DNA of 64,000 bases from Petaurus breviceps papuanus (GCA_028583685.1 JAMXIF010000051.1:46974787-47038786); one strand, 5' to 3'; positions 23,521 to 35,800 are shown, numbered from the stretch's first letter. Numbers and translations are program-made. Notes: generated by a model not told the origin, from the sequence alone.

Positions 23521-24224
23521 CTCTCCCCCACATTAGTGTGCAAAAAAGCAGTAATGTGTTTTTTAAAAACCACTACTAATGATTACCTATATTCCAGGAT
23601 GTTTTCACAGTCCCAATAATAATAACTATAATTCCATTCACTTGAAGGACATATCCCTTCAAAGAAATAAACCATGTGCATGTTTTCTATGATTCTCAGT
23701 GTGGGAGCTTTGGTTTTTTTTTTTATATAAGAATCAATTTGTCCCTAAGACCATAGAAAGAAAAGTGTTCTTTTTTCTTTATGTTTGCCACTCTAAGAAA
23801 ATCGGATGGTACAGGATAGAAGCTTAATAAAATTCAATACTCTTTAGCTCTTAAAGTAGGAAACTGCATCATTTAGCAATGAAAAAATAAATCTGAAATT
23901 TGTTTTTAAATGCAATTTTTCGCATTCAGCTTTTTAAATACAATCATAGAAAAGTGTTTCTCAGTGAATATTTTTACTCTGAATTTGATGTGAATGAGAA
24001 ACATGAATAACTTAGAGAAAGTTGGCTTCCCACTATCAAAACTTGCTTATTTTTGATAGGAAACTTGTGTTGATGAAGTAAATTGGATTCAGGAGTTTGC
24101 TATGGATATGCGTTTATGTGAATAAGGAAAGGGTCTGGGAATTTTGTCAGTATAAGGAGTTCCTGTTGTGGGCACTATCTCTACCTATCCAGATCATAGC
24201 CTATACAGGTCTTTGAGGATAAAT
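23521..24224. other. AT-rich, no gene or repeat recognised
   Basis: Long homopolymer-poor AT-rich sequence with no coding signal. It is a candidate for unique DNA. Confidence 0.4.
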
Positions 24225-24345
24225 ATTAAGGATTAAGTTGCCAGAGGAAGACACAGCAAGGGCCACACAGCTGTCAGAAGCAGAATTTGAATCCAAACTC
24301 TTGCTGCCTCCAAGTCTAGCCTTCAACCCACTACACCATATTGTC
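24225..24345 (-). mobile_element. MIR-type SINE fragment, minus strand
   Basis: 'agcaagggccacacagctgt', 'agaatttgaatccaaactct' and 'aacccactacaccatattg'. Confidence 0.65.
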
Positions 24346-25084
24346 TCTAAATATGAGGTTGGCGTATGGAATTTTGTTTTTCCTCTTTGGTTCCTCCTTT
24401 GAAGAGTTGAACCATTAGAGTAACTTACCCCCTTTCTTAGTGGGGAGACAATGTGAACTTGTAGAATCTGTTAGGGAGTCATTTAGCCTTTCCTAATTTC
24501 ATATTCCATCGTTTCAGATGATTTAAGTAGAAAGCAGATGTCTTCCCAAAATACATTTACTAACTGGCGATTATTTTGTTAGCATTCCCATAAGAACTAC
24601 AATCATTTTTATAGCCTGTTATGAGAAATGAGCAGATAAAAAGGGGTGCTCTCCTTCTGAAATGCCCTTGTTTCACAATCTCTGCACATGCTATAAGCTG
24701 CCTCATGGTCAGAAACTCTGCTTTCTATGGAAGCTTTACACTTTCTTTAAGAGCAGGGATAAGAATCTCTCTCTCATCATCTTTTATTTATTCCAAGCTC
24801 ATCCTCCCTTTGTTTAATAAGCTGTGGGGCTTCGATGCTTTGAAATGAGTCTGTTTTGTATTAAGTGACTCCTAAGAAGAAAAATGATGAAATATAGGGG
24901 ATAAGTAGAGGCAAGATTTATATGTACCACATGTTGTTTGGGTACAAGTATTGTTACAGATAATTAAAAGGTTTTCATAAGAAGATCTAACGTTGTAGGC
25001 AAGTTATCCCTTTGCTCAACAATGAACCACTGTCCTTTGGGTTGGGACATCTTACAACAAAGGGAACACTGGGTAATTGAATTG
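24346..25084. other. No gene seen
   Basis: A 75-codon plus frame at 24,621-24,848 has no domain. No repeats recognised. Confidence 0.4.
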
Positions 25085-25092
25085 AACTAGTA

Positions 25093-25293
25093 GCTCCAAG
25101 CGTGAGGAACCTGTGAGGCCACATGTGGCCCTCTAGGTCCTCAAGTACAGTCCTTTGACTTAATCCAAACTTCACAGAACAAATCCCCTTAATAAAAGGA
25201 TTTATTCCTTAAAACTTGGACTTAGTCACAAGACGGCACCCAAGGACTTAGAAGGCCACATGTGGCCTGAGGCCGCAGGTTCCCCACCCCCTA
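25093..25293. mobile_element. Palindromic hAT-type MITE
   Basis: About 200 bp with long inverted ends: 'gaggccacatgtggccctct' near the left and 'gaaggccacatgtggcctga' near the right, each itself palindromic (CCACATGTGG). Flanks 'aactagta' (25,085-25,092) and 'gactagtc' (25,294-25,301) are an 8-bp target duplication with two differences, the size hAT transposases make. Non-coding, so mobilised in trans. Confidence 0.85.
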
Positions 25294-25469
25294 GACTAGT
25301 CACCTGAGCTCCTTACCCAGTTCTGATGTACTTTGTAATTTCCTTGTAATAATCATCATATTAATGCCTTCTCAGAGTGCTAATTAGTACTGTATTCCAG
25401 TAATATTTCATGCAATTTACTAGTCCAGATTAGGTCATGTATTATAGCCGTGAAAGAAAAAGCAATTTA

Positions 25470-26085
25470 CTTGTATCCAACAAACATCTAAAAACCCCTA
25501 CTTTGTGAAAGGATGGGGTAGCTGTGCTAAAGATGCCAAGAGAAAATAAGAGTCCCCAGGGAGCTGACATTGTCCCAGGGCTCGGAGATAAGACATATAC
25601 ACAGATCAATCAATAAGAAATAGTTTCCAATGGAAAAGAATAGTTAACTGACAGGAACCAGGAAAGGATTCTCATAGGAGATACAGGGCCTTCTCCAGGA
25701 ACCCAGCATTTCTAAAAGGCAGAGAAAAATGGGAGGGCATTCCAGGTAGGGGAGCCAGTCTGTACAAAAACATAGTGGTAGGAGACGGAATGTTCTTATT
25801 AGGAAAAGCAAGTAAGCCAATTTGTCTGGAACATAGATTATATGAAGATGAGTAATACATAATAAGCCTGAAGAGGCAGGTTCGAACTAAATTGTGGAGT
25901 GAAGTTTGTATTTCATCACTATAATCAATAGGAAGCTACTAAATATTTTTCAACTCTTTGGAGGAGAGGAGAGAACAAAACACAGGCATGCCAGTTTGGA
26001 AGCTCTTGCAGTAGTCCAGAGAAGCAATGAAAGAGCTGCTACAGTGGTTATGTAAGAGGAAGGGAAGGGAATAAGATGTACAAAG
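25470..26085 (-). mobile_element. L2 3' half, minus strand
   Basis: Antisense L2 order: 'atccaacaaacatctaaaaa', 'cagggagctgacattgtccc', 'gggagggcattccaggtagg', 'agtctgtacaaaaacatag', 'gtttgtatttcatcactata' and 'ctcttgcagtagtccagaga'. Heavily diverged. Confidence 0.65.
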
Positions 26086-26094
26086 TCCCTACTA

Positions 26095-26497
26095 CCCGTG
26101 TTTCCCCGATAATAAGACACTGTCTTATTTTTTTTTAAAGAAAAATACCAGAGGGCTTATTTTCAGGGGAGGGCTTATGTTGTGCTGCCTCAGCTCTCCT
26201 CCACGGCACTGCTCTCAATGGCACCAGCAAGCAAATCACTAGGGAAGAACAGGATGACGCACTCACTGCTGCAGCTCTGATTGGATGCAGCTCGGAGCGC
26301 GGCGTGCGTTTCACTGGGGGGGGGGGACGGTGCATACAGAGGGTACCGTAGTGTAGCGTGTAGCGCAGGGGATCACCTTCACTACAGTAGCAATCTCAAT
26401 AGGGCTTATTTTCGGGGGAGGGCTTATTTTAGAGGAATCTTACACAGTAAGGGGAGGGCTTATTTTCGGGATAGGTCTTATTATCGGGGAAACACGG
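26095..26497. mobile_element. Tc1/mariner-type MITE with TA target site
   Basis: 403 bp bounded by 'cccgtgtttccccgataata' and its complement 'ttatcggggaaacacgg', flanked by TA on both sides (26,093-26,094 and 26,498-26,499). Removing it restores the MIR/L2 text 'cctactatgtgccaggcac'. The interior is CpG-rich and carries at least four copies of 'agggcttattttc' near the ends, so both termini hold subterminal repeats. No transposase frame. Confidence 0.9.
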
Positions 26498-26499
26498 TA

Positions 26500-26935
26500 T
26501 GTGCCAGGCACAAGGATTAGCAGTTTTATAAATATTATCTCATTCGATCCTCATAACAACCCTATGAGGTAGGTGCTTTCATTATTCCCTTCTTACAGTT
26601 CAGTAAGTTGAGGCAATCAGAGGTTAAATAAATTTCCCAAGATCCCACAGCTAGTGTCTAAGCCCAAATTTGAAGTCAGATATTCCTGATTCCATGCCTA
26701 GTATTACATCGACTATGCCACCTGCTATGTCTAAAAATGTTACCTCAGTTTATCCTCACAGCAACACTGCGAAGTAGGCATTATTATGATCCTCATTTTA
26801 CAAATGACGAATCTGAGGCAGAGAGAGGTTGAGTGACTTCCCTAGGGTCACACAGCCAGGAAGTCTCTGAGGTCAGATTCAAACTCAGGATTTATTGATT
26901 CCAGATCTAACACTCTACCCTCTGTGCCACCTATA
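26500..26935 (-). mobile_element. Two tandem MIR/THER1-type SINEs, minus strand
   Basis: First copy: 'tatgtgccaggcacaaggat' to 'catcgactatgccacctgct' (about 26,500-26,725). Its 5'-most bases lie left of the MITE at 26,085-26,094. Second copy: 'acctcagtttatcctcacag' to 'accctctgtgccacctataa' (about 26,735-26,935). Confidence 0.8.
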
Positions 26936-26949
26936 AGACTATGTAAGGG

Positions 26950-27215
26950 AGGGTGCAGCTAGGTGGCACAGTGGATACAGTACTGGCTCTCAAGTCAAGA
27001 AGACTAATTTTCATGAGTTCAAATCCAGCCTTGGATAGTTACTAGCTGTGTGACCCTGGGCAAGTCACTTAACCCCATTTACTTCAGTTTACACATCTGT
27101 AAAATGAGCTGGAGAAGGAAATGGCAAACTATCCCAGTATCTTTGCCAAGAAAACCCCAAATGGGGGCATGACCAGTTGGACAGGACTGAAATGACTAAC
27201 AGCAATAACAACAAA
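26950..27215 (+). mobile_element. Full-length MAR1-type SINE, plus strand
   Basis: tRNA-like head 'gcagctaggtggcacagtgg', 'gagttcaaatccagccttgg' B-box, 'ctgtgtgaccctgggcaag' core, then the MAR1 tail 'ccaagaaaaccccaaatggg' and 'ggacaggactgaaatgacta' ending in AAC repeats. Confidence 0.9.
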
Positions 27216-27339
27216 TATGTAAGTGAAAAGATGGGGAAAGACACATAAGATGCTGTTAAGGTAGAATCAATGCCATCTGACAGCTATTTAATATAGGGGA
27301 AGCGTGTAGGGAGTGATTCTATTCATCTTTTAAACTTCT

Positions 27340-27780
27340 TTCTTATTATTTTATAGTTGTATTTACCTATCTCTGAGAGGGGAAAGTTGACCCCCCCCCC
27401 AATAGTATAGGTTTACTATCTACTTCCTCCTATAACCCTATAACTCATTTAACTTTTTCTTTAAGAATTTGGATGCTATGCTATTTGGTACATATATATT
27501 TAGTATTAATATCACTTCAGTAACTTTGGTGTCTTTTAACAAGATGTAGTTTTCCTGCTTACATCTTTTAATTAGGTTTACTTTTGCTTTGTCTAAGATC
27601 ACGATTGCTACCCCTGCTTTTTTTACTTCAGTTGAAGCATAATAGATTCTACTTCAGCCTCTTATTTTTAACTCTGTGTGTGTCTTTCTGTTTCAAGTGT
27701 GTTTCTTGTAAACAACAGATTGTTTGATTCTAGTGTCTAATGCATTCTGCTATCACTTTCAACTGCTAATAATGAGCTAA
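27340..27780 (-). mobile_element. L1 ORF2 fragment, minus strand
   Basis: The plus strand reads 'tttggatgctatgctatttg', then 'ggtacatatatatttagtat', 'gattgctacccctgcttttt' and 'gtgtttcttgtaaacaacag'. This follows antisense L1 ORF2 step for step (the region encoding the PGVCSPKYMG-like segment in therian L1s). No open frame longer than about 60 codons survives. Confidence 0.75.
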
Positions 27781-27784
27781 ATAT

Positions 27785-29735
27785 TTTTAATATTTCCTTC
27801 TTAGTTCTACAAGAAGCATGATCCTTAGCAAAAAGAAAAAAGTATATAATAAAAGAAAATGGAGCTTTAAAGGTCTGAAAATATATATTTATTTCTCTAC
27901 ATTTGTTATGAACTGTGTAAAAACAGCCCAGATATGAAAATCTATGACATTCATAAAAGCAATTCTTCATATTTTTCAAAAGAACAAAAGCCTCATAGTA
28001 CAATTAAATTATAATATGGGTAACAGAGATAGTTATCAAATAGGTTCATTTTTATTAGCTTCTTTTTGTTTTTTACAGTCACTATTGCTAATGCAAGAGA
28101 TAAAAATATTGAAACATCTATGTGATTTCATTTCATGTTAATAATCATAGCTTCAAATTTTCATGTCGTATTAAATCTTCAAAACTTTAACTTTCTCTTA
28201 TAGTCTCTTGGTTTCCCCAAATCCTATACCCCAAGTTTTCACAAATGATATTCTTTAGCAGACCACAGTCTTACATTCACATACAAACGATTGAAAAGTG
28301 TAGAGAATACAAAACCCCACTGTGCTCATTGTTTGCTGACCATAATGCTCCATAATTATTATGAGAGGTGTTAGCTTGTCTCATTTTGCTTTAAAAGTCC
28401 TTAGAGATGAGTAAGGAAATAGTACTTAATACAGATGGACAAGAAGCCTCTGGTTTAGAGATAGCCATTGATAAATCCCAGCCCTTCAGTGTTTCCATGT
28501 TGATTACATAACAAAGAGTTCTTATAGATTCAGAGAAGATAGATATATTCATTACATAACCAATTCCTCTTCTAGGATCCTAATTCATTTTCAAAATACT
28601 TTCTGTATTTAGTTCCCCGAGAAGGGATTTGTTTATATATACACAGAGCAAAATTTTGGAAATGTATCTTGTTGCCTAAATAAAAAGTCCTATTTTTTAT
28701 TCACACTGATTTGGAAAAACGCCAAGAGTGAATAATGATTTTTTTTTTATTCCAGTGTTGCTGAATTAGTCCATGAAAATTAAATGAGGAAGAAAGGATG
28801 TTTGATGTGAAAAATCTCAACCCCTTAATAAAGAATAGTTCCAAGTAGACAGGGAGAACATAGTACCCCTTCTCTCCTACTTTTTTCAGGCTTGTTCACT
28901 TTCTGAATCTTGACAAGATGAGCCTTTGTCTTCCTTGAACTTTGGAATCTTATGGGAGGAGGGAGAGACTTGTGATTGCTAACTTGGAAATCTTTTCTCC
29001 TGAGCCTTCACAGTGCCCCTTCACCTTCAACACTTCCCTTTCCCTGGGTGGTTTCGTCTTCCCCTTCCTACTTTCAGTTTTATCTTCATTGATCTCCCCC
29101 TTCTTTATTGATCTTTTCTTTCATTAAAAGTGAAGTATTTTTGGATGACAAAGATAATTAAGTGTTGAAAGCAAAAGTCATTGATTTAGCTCTGAGAGAC
29201 AGATAAAAACAGGAGCCAGAAGCTTAACCTACTTTGAACTCCATGACCCCAATTCTACTAGTGAGTAAATTTCTCACTGGGTATAAATAGTTCATCTTTC
29301 ACAGGTCAAAAGCTCTTTAGGTAACAAGTAACCAATCTGTATTCTAACTTTTACTGACAAATAAAGTTAGCAAAAGTTAGAATACTATCCCCAAATTATA
29401 AGGAAGTAATTTAGGGTGTTTTGGTTTGGGGCATTTTGATTTGTTTTACAGATAGACTGTTCATATTTTATTTAAGTTCATGGTAAAGCTTCAATATCCT
29501 TTATGGAAAATCTTGTTCATTTTCATTACTGAAATATTTTACTACTTACATGTAAAATTATTTTATTATTTATGATCAGGTCACTTCCTCAAACACAATA
29601 GCAATTGTAGTAATTTTCTATTAAATGTATTAATCTCATGTAATTGTATTACATTGAAATAGTAGTGTCCCATTGAAATAGTATTTTGAAAGTTTGAAAT
29701 TTTTAATTTTGTATTTAAATTTTGTTATAAACATC
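27785..29735. other. 2 kb AT-rich sequence, no gene
   Basis: No recognisable repeat or coding region. It holds a small perfect hairpin at 29,340-29,384 (see separate entry). Confidence 0.4.
29340..29384. other. 13-bp perfect inverted repeat
   Basis: 'tattctaactttt' (29,340-29,352) and 'aaaagttagaata' (29,372-29,384) are exact complements around a 19-base loop. There is no transposon context. Confidence 0.7.
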
Positions 29736-29739
29736 ATAA

Positions 29740-30267
29740 TACCCAACATTGATATAGTTTATTAAGGTTTCTAAAATATTTTACTTGCATTATCTCATTC
29801 AGCCTTTGCAGTCACTCATTGGTTGAAGTACTATCGGCATTATCATACCCCTTTGTTGTTTTTGTGGTTGTCCAGAAGGAGAAACTGAGGCTTGGAGAAG
29901 TTTGTTGACTACATCAAGCAGCTAATAGTTCTTCAAGATAAGTTTGGAATTTAGGGATTATTGACTCCAAGTCCATCACTCTATCCACCACATTACACTG
30001 TAAAGACAAATAACTGGATTTCTGTTTAGTTATTTTCAGTCATGTACAACTCTTCATGGCCCCTTTTGGGGTTCTCTTGGCAAAGACACTGGAGCTGTTT
30101 GCCACTTCCTTCTCCAGATAATTTTACAGATGAGGAAACTGAGGAAAACAGGGTTAAATGACTTGCCCAGGGTCACACAGCTGGTAATTGTCTGAATCTG
30201 GATTTGAACCCAGGTCTTTCTGACTCCAGGCCTTGTGCTCTATCCACAGTGCCACCTAGCTGCCCCA
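29740..30267 (-). mobile_element. MIR-type then MAR1-type SINE, both minus
   Basis: 29,740-30,000: 'tgcattatctcattcagcct', 'aaggagaaactgaggcttgg' and 'cactctatccaccacatta'. 30,020-30,267: 'gttattttcagtcatgtaca', 'ttttggggttctcttggcaa', 'cagatgaggaaactgaggaa' and 'agtgccacctagctgcccc', a near-complete MAR1 copy. Confidence 0.8.
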
Positions 30268-30549
30268 AAAATAATCAGTTAAGTATACAATAAAGTCTTA
30301 CATAAAATGCTTAGCTTCAGAGTAAAATCAAAGGCATTTATAATCAACATTAAAAAAAATGCTGAAGTGCTTTTCAAAAATTGGTCTGAAGTTCCACTGT
30401 ATTTAATTTTCTTTCTTTTAAATAATGCTCTGCTGATCTCTTTATCATTTCACATAAGTCCTTTGACTTACCTTAGTATTTCTTATACTTATTATTTTTA
30501 CAGTATCATCATATCCGATTATGTTAACATAGCACGGTTTATGTCCAAC

Positions 30550-30700
30550 AGTTATTGTGACTATGAGCAGAGTGCTGAGCTTTGAGTTACAAAGGCAATA
30601 GATCTGCCACCAGCTAGCCATATGACCCTGGATAAGTCACTTAAAATCACTGAGTCTGGGCTTGAATAATGTCATAGACAGGACTAGATCTGTGCCAAGG
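30550..30700 (+). mobile_element. MIR-type SINE, plus strand
   Basis: 'gcagagtgctgagctttgag', 'ccagctagccatatgaccct' and 'ggataagtcacttaaa'. Diverged. Confidence 0.65.
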
Positions 30701-30739
30701 ATGGGGATGATTGGTTGACTCAATTGCTCCTCCCCCTTA

Positions 30740-32270
30740 CACTTAAAAAATTGTAGATGATCCATGTAATTTATGTCCATACAGCATGTCCATTGTTAGA
30801 CATATAGGTTGTGTCCAGGGCTTTTTTTAAAAGTTGCTATTAAAAATAAAGAAATTAATATTTTTGTGTAGCTATGATTCTTCTCACACATATAGGTCCT
30901 TTTATTCTTTTTAATATTGCTCAAGCTGAAGTTCTAATAATGGAAATGTTGGCTCATAAGATATGATCAAGCCTCTTGATTCTCAATATATATATATTGC
31001 AATGTTGTTCTCTAACATATTTGTACCAATTTCCAGTGCTACTAAAAACGTTCCTATTTTCCCATAGCCCTATGAATTTTGAAGTATAATAATGATAAAA
31101 ATAATAACTACCACTTATAACATTTGCAAAGTACTATAATCTCATCTGATCCTCAAAACAACTCTGTGAGATAGATGGTGTTATTGTGGATTATTATTTA
31201 TTACATTGTTTGGAAAACGTTTTAATTATTATACTGTTTAAATCTAACTAAGATTGTTTGAACCCAGAATGTCAAGATGGCCTCAGTAACTCTCCAGTTA
31301 TATTGGAGACGGACACAAGGAATTTGGGATCTCCCCAGGTCCTGGATCCACACAAAACATTGTTGTATACATACATACATATGCTCATATGCATCTCAAT
31401 CTACCTTGCATTCAATTTACCTTTTCAACAAAAGTATTTAAGAGTGTACATGTGGTTCCTGTGTGAGAACCCTCATCTAAATCCTATATAATGTAAACCC
31501 TTCACCCAGATAAGAGCTTTCCAACTCCCTCTCTTCTCCCAAATGACCTAATAAATTTCTTCTATAATAATAAATAATTCTAAAATTATTTCAAATTTTC
31601 TTTCTCATAAGCATTATTATCTCCATTGTAGAGATGAGGAAAATGAGACTGAGAAAGTTGTCACTTACCCAGGTTATAAATCTACTAAGTATCTAATACA
31701 GATTTGATCTCACGTCTTCCTTCTCCATACCCAATATTCTTACCTACTATGACATTTGCTAATTTTTAGTATTCTAGTGCATGTGAGGTGGTATGTAGTT
31801 GTCTTGATTTTCATTTTTTCTGATTATTAGGCAATTTGAGCATCCTTTCATACATCAATTAATTTGTGTTTCCTTCTTCAAATTTTGTTGGTTTGTGTCC
31901 TTATAGATTAGAAACATCTTTGAAATACTTCTTAGAACTTATTTTATCCAAACTATTTCCCTTTCTAAAAATTTTAGAGTAATAAAACCCATTGATTGTG
32001 TGTCCAAAATTCCTTCCAATTGTTTAAATGACAAAAGAAAAACTTCCTTTCCATAGTTGGGATGAATATATTATTCCTTTTTTTCCTAAGTATTTTTTGG
32101 CATGTTAGTACATTGTTTTTGAATATTGGTATATTTGGAATTCTAGTATACTCAGCACATTTTGCTTTTACAATTATTGATTTTGCATTTTGTTCATTCA
32201 TCCTATCAAAAGCAAACGCTTTCTCTTTCTTATTTATTAAACCAAACTTAATAAAACCACCCTAAACAAA
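30740..32270 (-). mobile_element. Old L1 3' region, minus strand, with inserts
   Basis: 'gcaatgttgttctctaacat...tttccagtgctac' (about 30,990-31,045), 'gtgaggtggtatgtagttgt' (31,790) and 'gattttcattttttctgatt' (31,810) are antisense to the L1 ORF2 C-terminal region, in the same order as the younger L1 at 61.9-63.9 kb. Between them lie a minus-strand MIR split in two (31,090-31,195 and 31,600-31,755) and a 400-bp unassigned insert. Confidence 0.55.
31200..31600. other. 400-bp insert splitting a MIR; origin unclear
   Basis: Lies between the two halves of a minus-strand MIR. Contains 'cctatataatgtaaaccc' and 'gacctaataaatttcttc', an arrangement of TATA-like and AATAAA-like signals seen in solo LTRs. 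I cannot find clean TG...CA ends or a target duplication, so the LTR reading is tentative. Confidence 0.3.
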
Positions 32271-32299
32271 GGTCAGTGTATAATTTTAAAAATAGAAGG

Positions 32300-32465
32300 A
32301 ACTTTAAAGGCTATCTAATATAATGCCTTAATTTTACAGATAATGAAACTGAGGCCCAGAAAGGTTGAATAGTATATCTAAAAGAAGAAAGGGACAATTG
32401 GGATTTGAATCCACATCCACTGATTCCAGTCCCAGGGCTTTTCCCACTGTACCATGCTGCCTTGA
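32300..32465 (-). mobile_element. MIR/L3-type SINE relic, minus strand
   Basis: 'ccttaattttacagataatg', 'aaactgaggcccagaaaggt' and 'tcccactgtaccatgctgcc'. Confidence 0.7.
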
Positions 32466-32509
32466 GGAGAAGGGGAAGGAGGAATACAACAGGGAATATC
32501 AGTGATATA

Positions 32510-33770
32510 AAATGAAAGATACCAATGAAATGTATTTTTAAACAATTTTAATAACTGTGTAGGTTTATTTAGCTTCTTCTTCCCTGTTGTTGAAGGTAGG
32601 AGCTAATCTTTGCTTTGAGATTATCCTTTCCCCATCCAATTTCCTTTCTGTACCTTTCCCTTTCTCTTCTGTTCCTCTGAAATATTTGGTTTTACTCAAC
32701 ACAATATTTTTAGGATTGTCACATTTTATTAGTAGCTGGTTGATCTTGATTTGATAAATAAAATTATTATAAATATTCAAGTCTTTTTGACTTGGAGACT
32801 TTACTGGTGTTCAGATTTTCTTGAAGTACACATATCTCTCTTCCAATTTTTCAGTCTGTGTGCTTCTATCCAAATGTACATCTCTTGCCTTTAAATGGTA
32901 TACTGATGTTTTGTTGAGTAAATAATCCCAGTTTATTTTTTTTAATTTTGTATACATTATATTCCAATTTTTCTGATTATCTATTGTCTTACTTGAGAAG
33001 TTTCCTGTGATCCTGATTTCTTGGTGAGTAATTTCTATTTTCTGTCAGCTTGGAGTATTTTTCCCCCTCATTGTTATAATGCTGGAGTTTAATCAAAATA
33101 TGTCTAGAAGTGTTTGGTCTTGTGCTGTCCCTTGTCAGGGTCCAGTGGATCCTTTGTGTATCATCTCTTGCTTTTTAAGAATTCTAAAAAATTTTGTTGA
33201 CATTTCCTGTGCTGTTTTAAAATAGTTTTTGTTTTTCTAAAATTTTTTGAGATGTCAATAATCCTAAGACTGCTGAAATCTTGACTGGTTTGCAAGGTTT
33301 AGAATGTGATTCTAATTCTAATGTGATTTTTAATTCTTTGGATAATTCAGTGACTTTTCTGAGACTGTATATCCTTCAATCTATCTATTAGTCTGATTCT
33401 TTCATTTCCTTTAGGTAGTCTATTTTGTTCTATATTTAAAGCATCTTTTAATTTTAGTTTTAATTGTCCCTTAAATATGAGTTTCTGTAGCATCATTTCT
33501 TATTTGGTCTTATAATGTTCTTATCATTGCTAATTTTTCTTTAATTTCTTTAAACATGTCATTTGTCCATTAGAAGATATACTGAGAATCTTAGGGTAAC
33601 TTTCATGATTTCTCTTTCTACTTGCCTTGTATCTAGCACTTGAATTTTTCCAAAAGCTCCATTTTATTTTTGATCATATAAAGCTTTTTTCTTCACTTTG
33701 CTTATGTTCTATGTTGTTTGACTTTTATGGAAAAATTATAAAACTAGTCTTTATGGTATAGTTGCTGAAC
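32510..33770 (-). mobile_element. Probable old L1/HAL1 fragment, minus strand
   Basis: T-rich plus strand. On the minus strand it is A-rich with patches such as 'tcaagatcaaccagctacta', 'ccactggaccctgacaaggg' and 'caccaagaaatcaggatcac', loosely reminiscent of the ORF1 distal part and adjoining L1 sequence. No frame is open for more than about 75 codons. Assignment rests on composition, orientation shared with neighbours, and partial motif order. Confidence 0.4.
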
Positions 33771-33914
33771 CAGAAATGGAGGTGGAAAAATAACTTTGCT
33801 ATCAATTATGTATCTTTTTAATTTTAATTATGCAAATAATTTAAAGACTTTAAAATTACATGTGAAATTCTGATGCAATTATACTATACACATAGCTTTT
33901 GAAGGAGAATATGA

Positions 33915-34225
33915 ATGATTTAGTATCATCATGTAGTGGATAGCATGCTATATTTGGATTCAGGAAAAAATGAGTTCTCCCACCACTGGTCTTACTACCT
34001 ATATAAGTGGTACTTACTATGCCATGAGTAAGTCACTTCAACTCTGAGCCTCAGTTTCCTCATCTGTAAAAGGGGCTAATAATAACTAACTCACTTTCAG
34101 GTGACTGAAAGGAGGCTAGCTCAAAAAAGCTGAAATAATATAATATCTAAATTCATCAGATAATCAACAAGTATTTATTAAATGCCTACTATTTACCAGG
34201 CACTATGAATTTTGTAAAAACCTTA
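33915..34225. mobile_element. MIR-type SINE (plus) and L2 3' end (minus)
   Basis: 33,915-34,140: 'gtagtggatagcatgctata', 'ccatgagtaagtcacttcaa' and 'tttcctcatctgtaaaaggg'. 34,150-34,225: 'caacaagtatttattaaatg' and 'cctactatttaccaggcact'. Confidence 0.7.
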
Positions 34226-34459
34226 AAATATTATGTAAATAGAGGGATACTGACTGTACCTGTGATTTTCACTGATATAGGGAGCTCCAAAGTGAGGAAA
34301 TTCATTCTCCAACTTTTGTTTGGTATCTTTTCCACAACTTATACCAAAATTAGTCCATGAGTATAGAAATTTATATAACTACTGTGGTTCTTGTCTCTCT
34401 TCTAAAATCAACGTTGTCTCTCATCTACATTAGCTTTGTTATGACTCCTGCTTAAACTT

Positions 34460-34575
34460 TTATCAATTTAACAAATGCTTATTAATTATCTATTTTGTGC
34501 AAAGCAGTTTGCTAAGTACTGGGGATACAGAGGAAATAATTAAGCAGCCCCTGATCTCAAGCAGTTTACATCTTC
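34460..34575 (-). mobile_element. L2 3' end, minus strand
   Basis: 'tttaacaaatgcttattaat', 'gctaagtactggggatacag' and 'gatctcaagcagtttacatc'. Confidence 0.7.
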
Positions 34576-34579
34576 TTGG

Positions 34580-35545
34580 AGGATATATATTTTCTTTCTC
34601 CATGTCCTTACTTGCATTGGCTGCCTCAGAACCCCAAAAAGAAATAAACCAAAGACTAAATGGAAACAATTTCTGCCTTCCTATATTATAATTTTTGTTA
34701 ATACCAAAGCTAACCATTTATCTAAAATAAAATGCTTACTTTGATGAGAAAAATTTATGATCTCGAGAGTATATGAGACAATGTTTGATTTTCCAAGGGA
34801 ATTATATTGACTCTTTATCATTCTAGTTGATAAATAAATATGACTAAATACACCCCTATGGAAAACCTCTTTCTCTGATCAGCAAAAAAAGTGATATGTA
34901 GTTTAACAAAGAATTAGTTGAAGTCAATATTGTAATTATTAATCACAGGGACTAGATGAGTAGGGACAAAACTGGGAAATTTTCTGAGGTGTGTGGAAAC
35001 AATTTGCAAATTCATTAGTGATTAAAATCGGCAATCCATCAGCATAAATAACACACAAATCCTTCTATTGAGCTAGAATAAGGCAACATTTTAGAGGATA
35101 AAAGAGAGATCTTTTTTGAATCTTACATTTTGGAATTCTTGGCCATGTGATACTTCTTTTGACAGAGGAGGACTAAGAAATTAATGTGACTCCAAATTCA
35201 GTGCTGAGTCAAGCTGAGATAGTGTGGCCTACGGACAGGGATCCACCAAAAAGAGGGTTGGAAAACTAATTGTGACACAGGAATGCTGAAATTCTCTAAC
35301 AAATATAGAGCACTGGAGCACAAAAGCTTTGCCATCACTTTCACAGCATGCCAGTAATGGTAGCAGTAGACTGTTTCACTTTTGGTCATTGGAGCTAAGA
35401 GGATGATCACTGATGAAGAAAAGCTTTATGGAAAACAGATTCAAATGAAAAGATGACATATGACCTTTTCGTATAGAAACATGTCTTAAAGTGCTTAACA
35501 GGGGCAGAGCAAGGCATCATTTAGAAGTAGCTTTTGGTTGGGGGA
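34580..35545. other. No gene seen
   Basis: AT-rich and apparently non-repetitive. Frames below 80 codons without domains. Confidence 0.4.
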
Positions 35546-35549
35546 GGCA

Positions 35550-35800
35550 GTTTGAGATAGTGGATAGATTGTTAGAAGTACCTGAAGGCAGGAATAGCTG
35601 GGTTCAATTTCTGCCTAAGACACTTCCCACTTGAATGATACAGGACGAATCATCTAACTTTCCTCAGATTCAATTCTTCATCTTTAAAATGGGGATAATT
35701 ATGCCTGTAATATTTGCCTCATGGGTTGTCCTATGGATCAAATGAGTTAATATATGTAAAGAACTTTGAAAACCTTAAAGTAATATATACGTTTTCCATG
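35550..35800 (+). mobile_element. MIR-type SINE, plus strand
   Basis: 'tttgagatagtggatagatt', 'ttgggttcaatttctgccta'-type B-box, 'ttcttcatctttaaaatggg', 'gatcaaatgagttaatatat' and 'gaactttgaaaaccttaaag'. Full order present. Confidence 0.8.
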
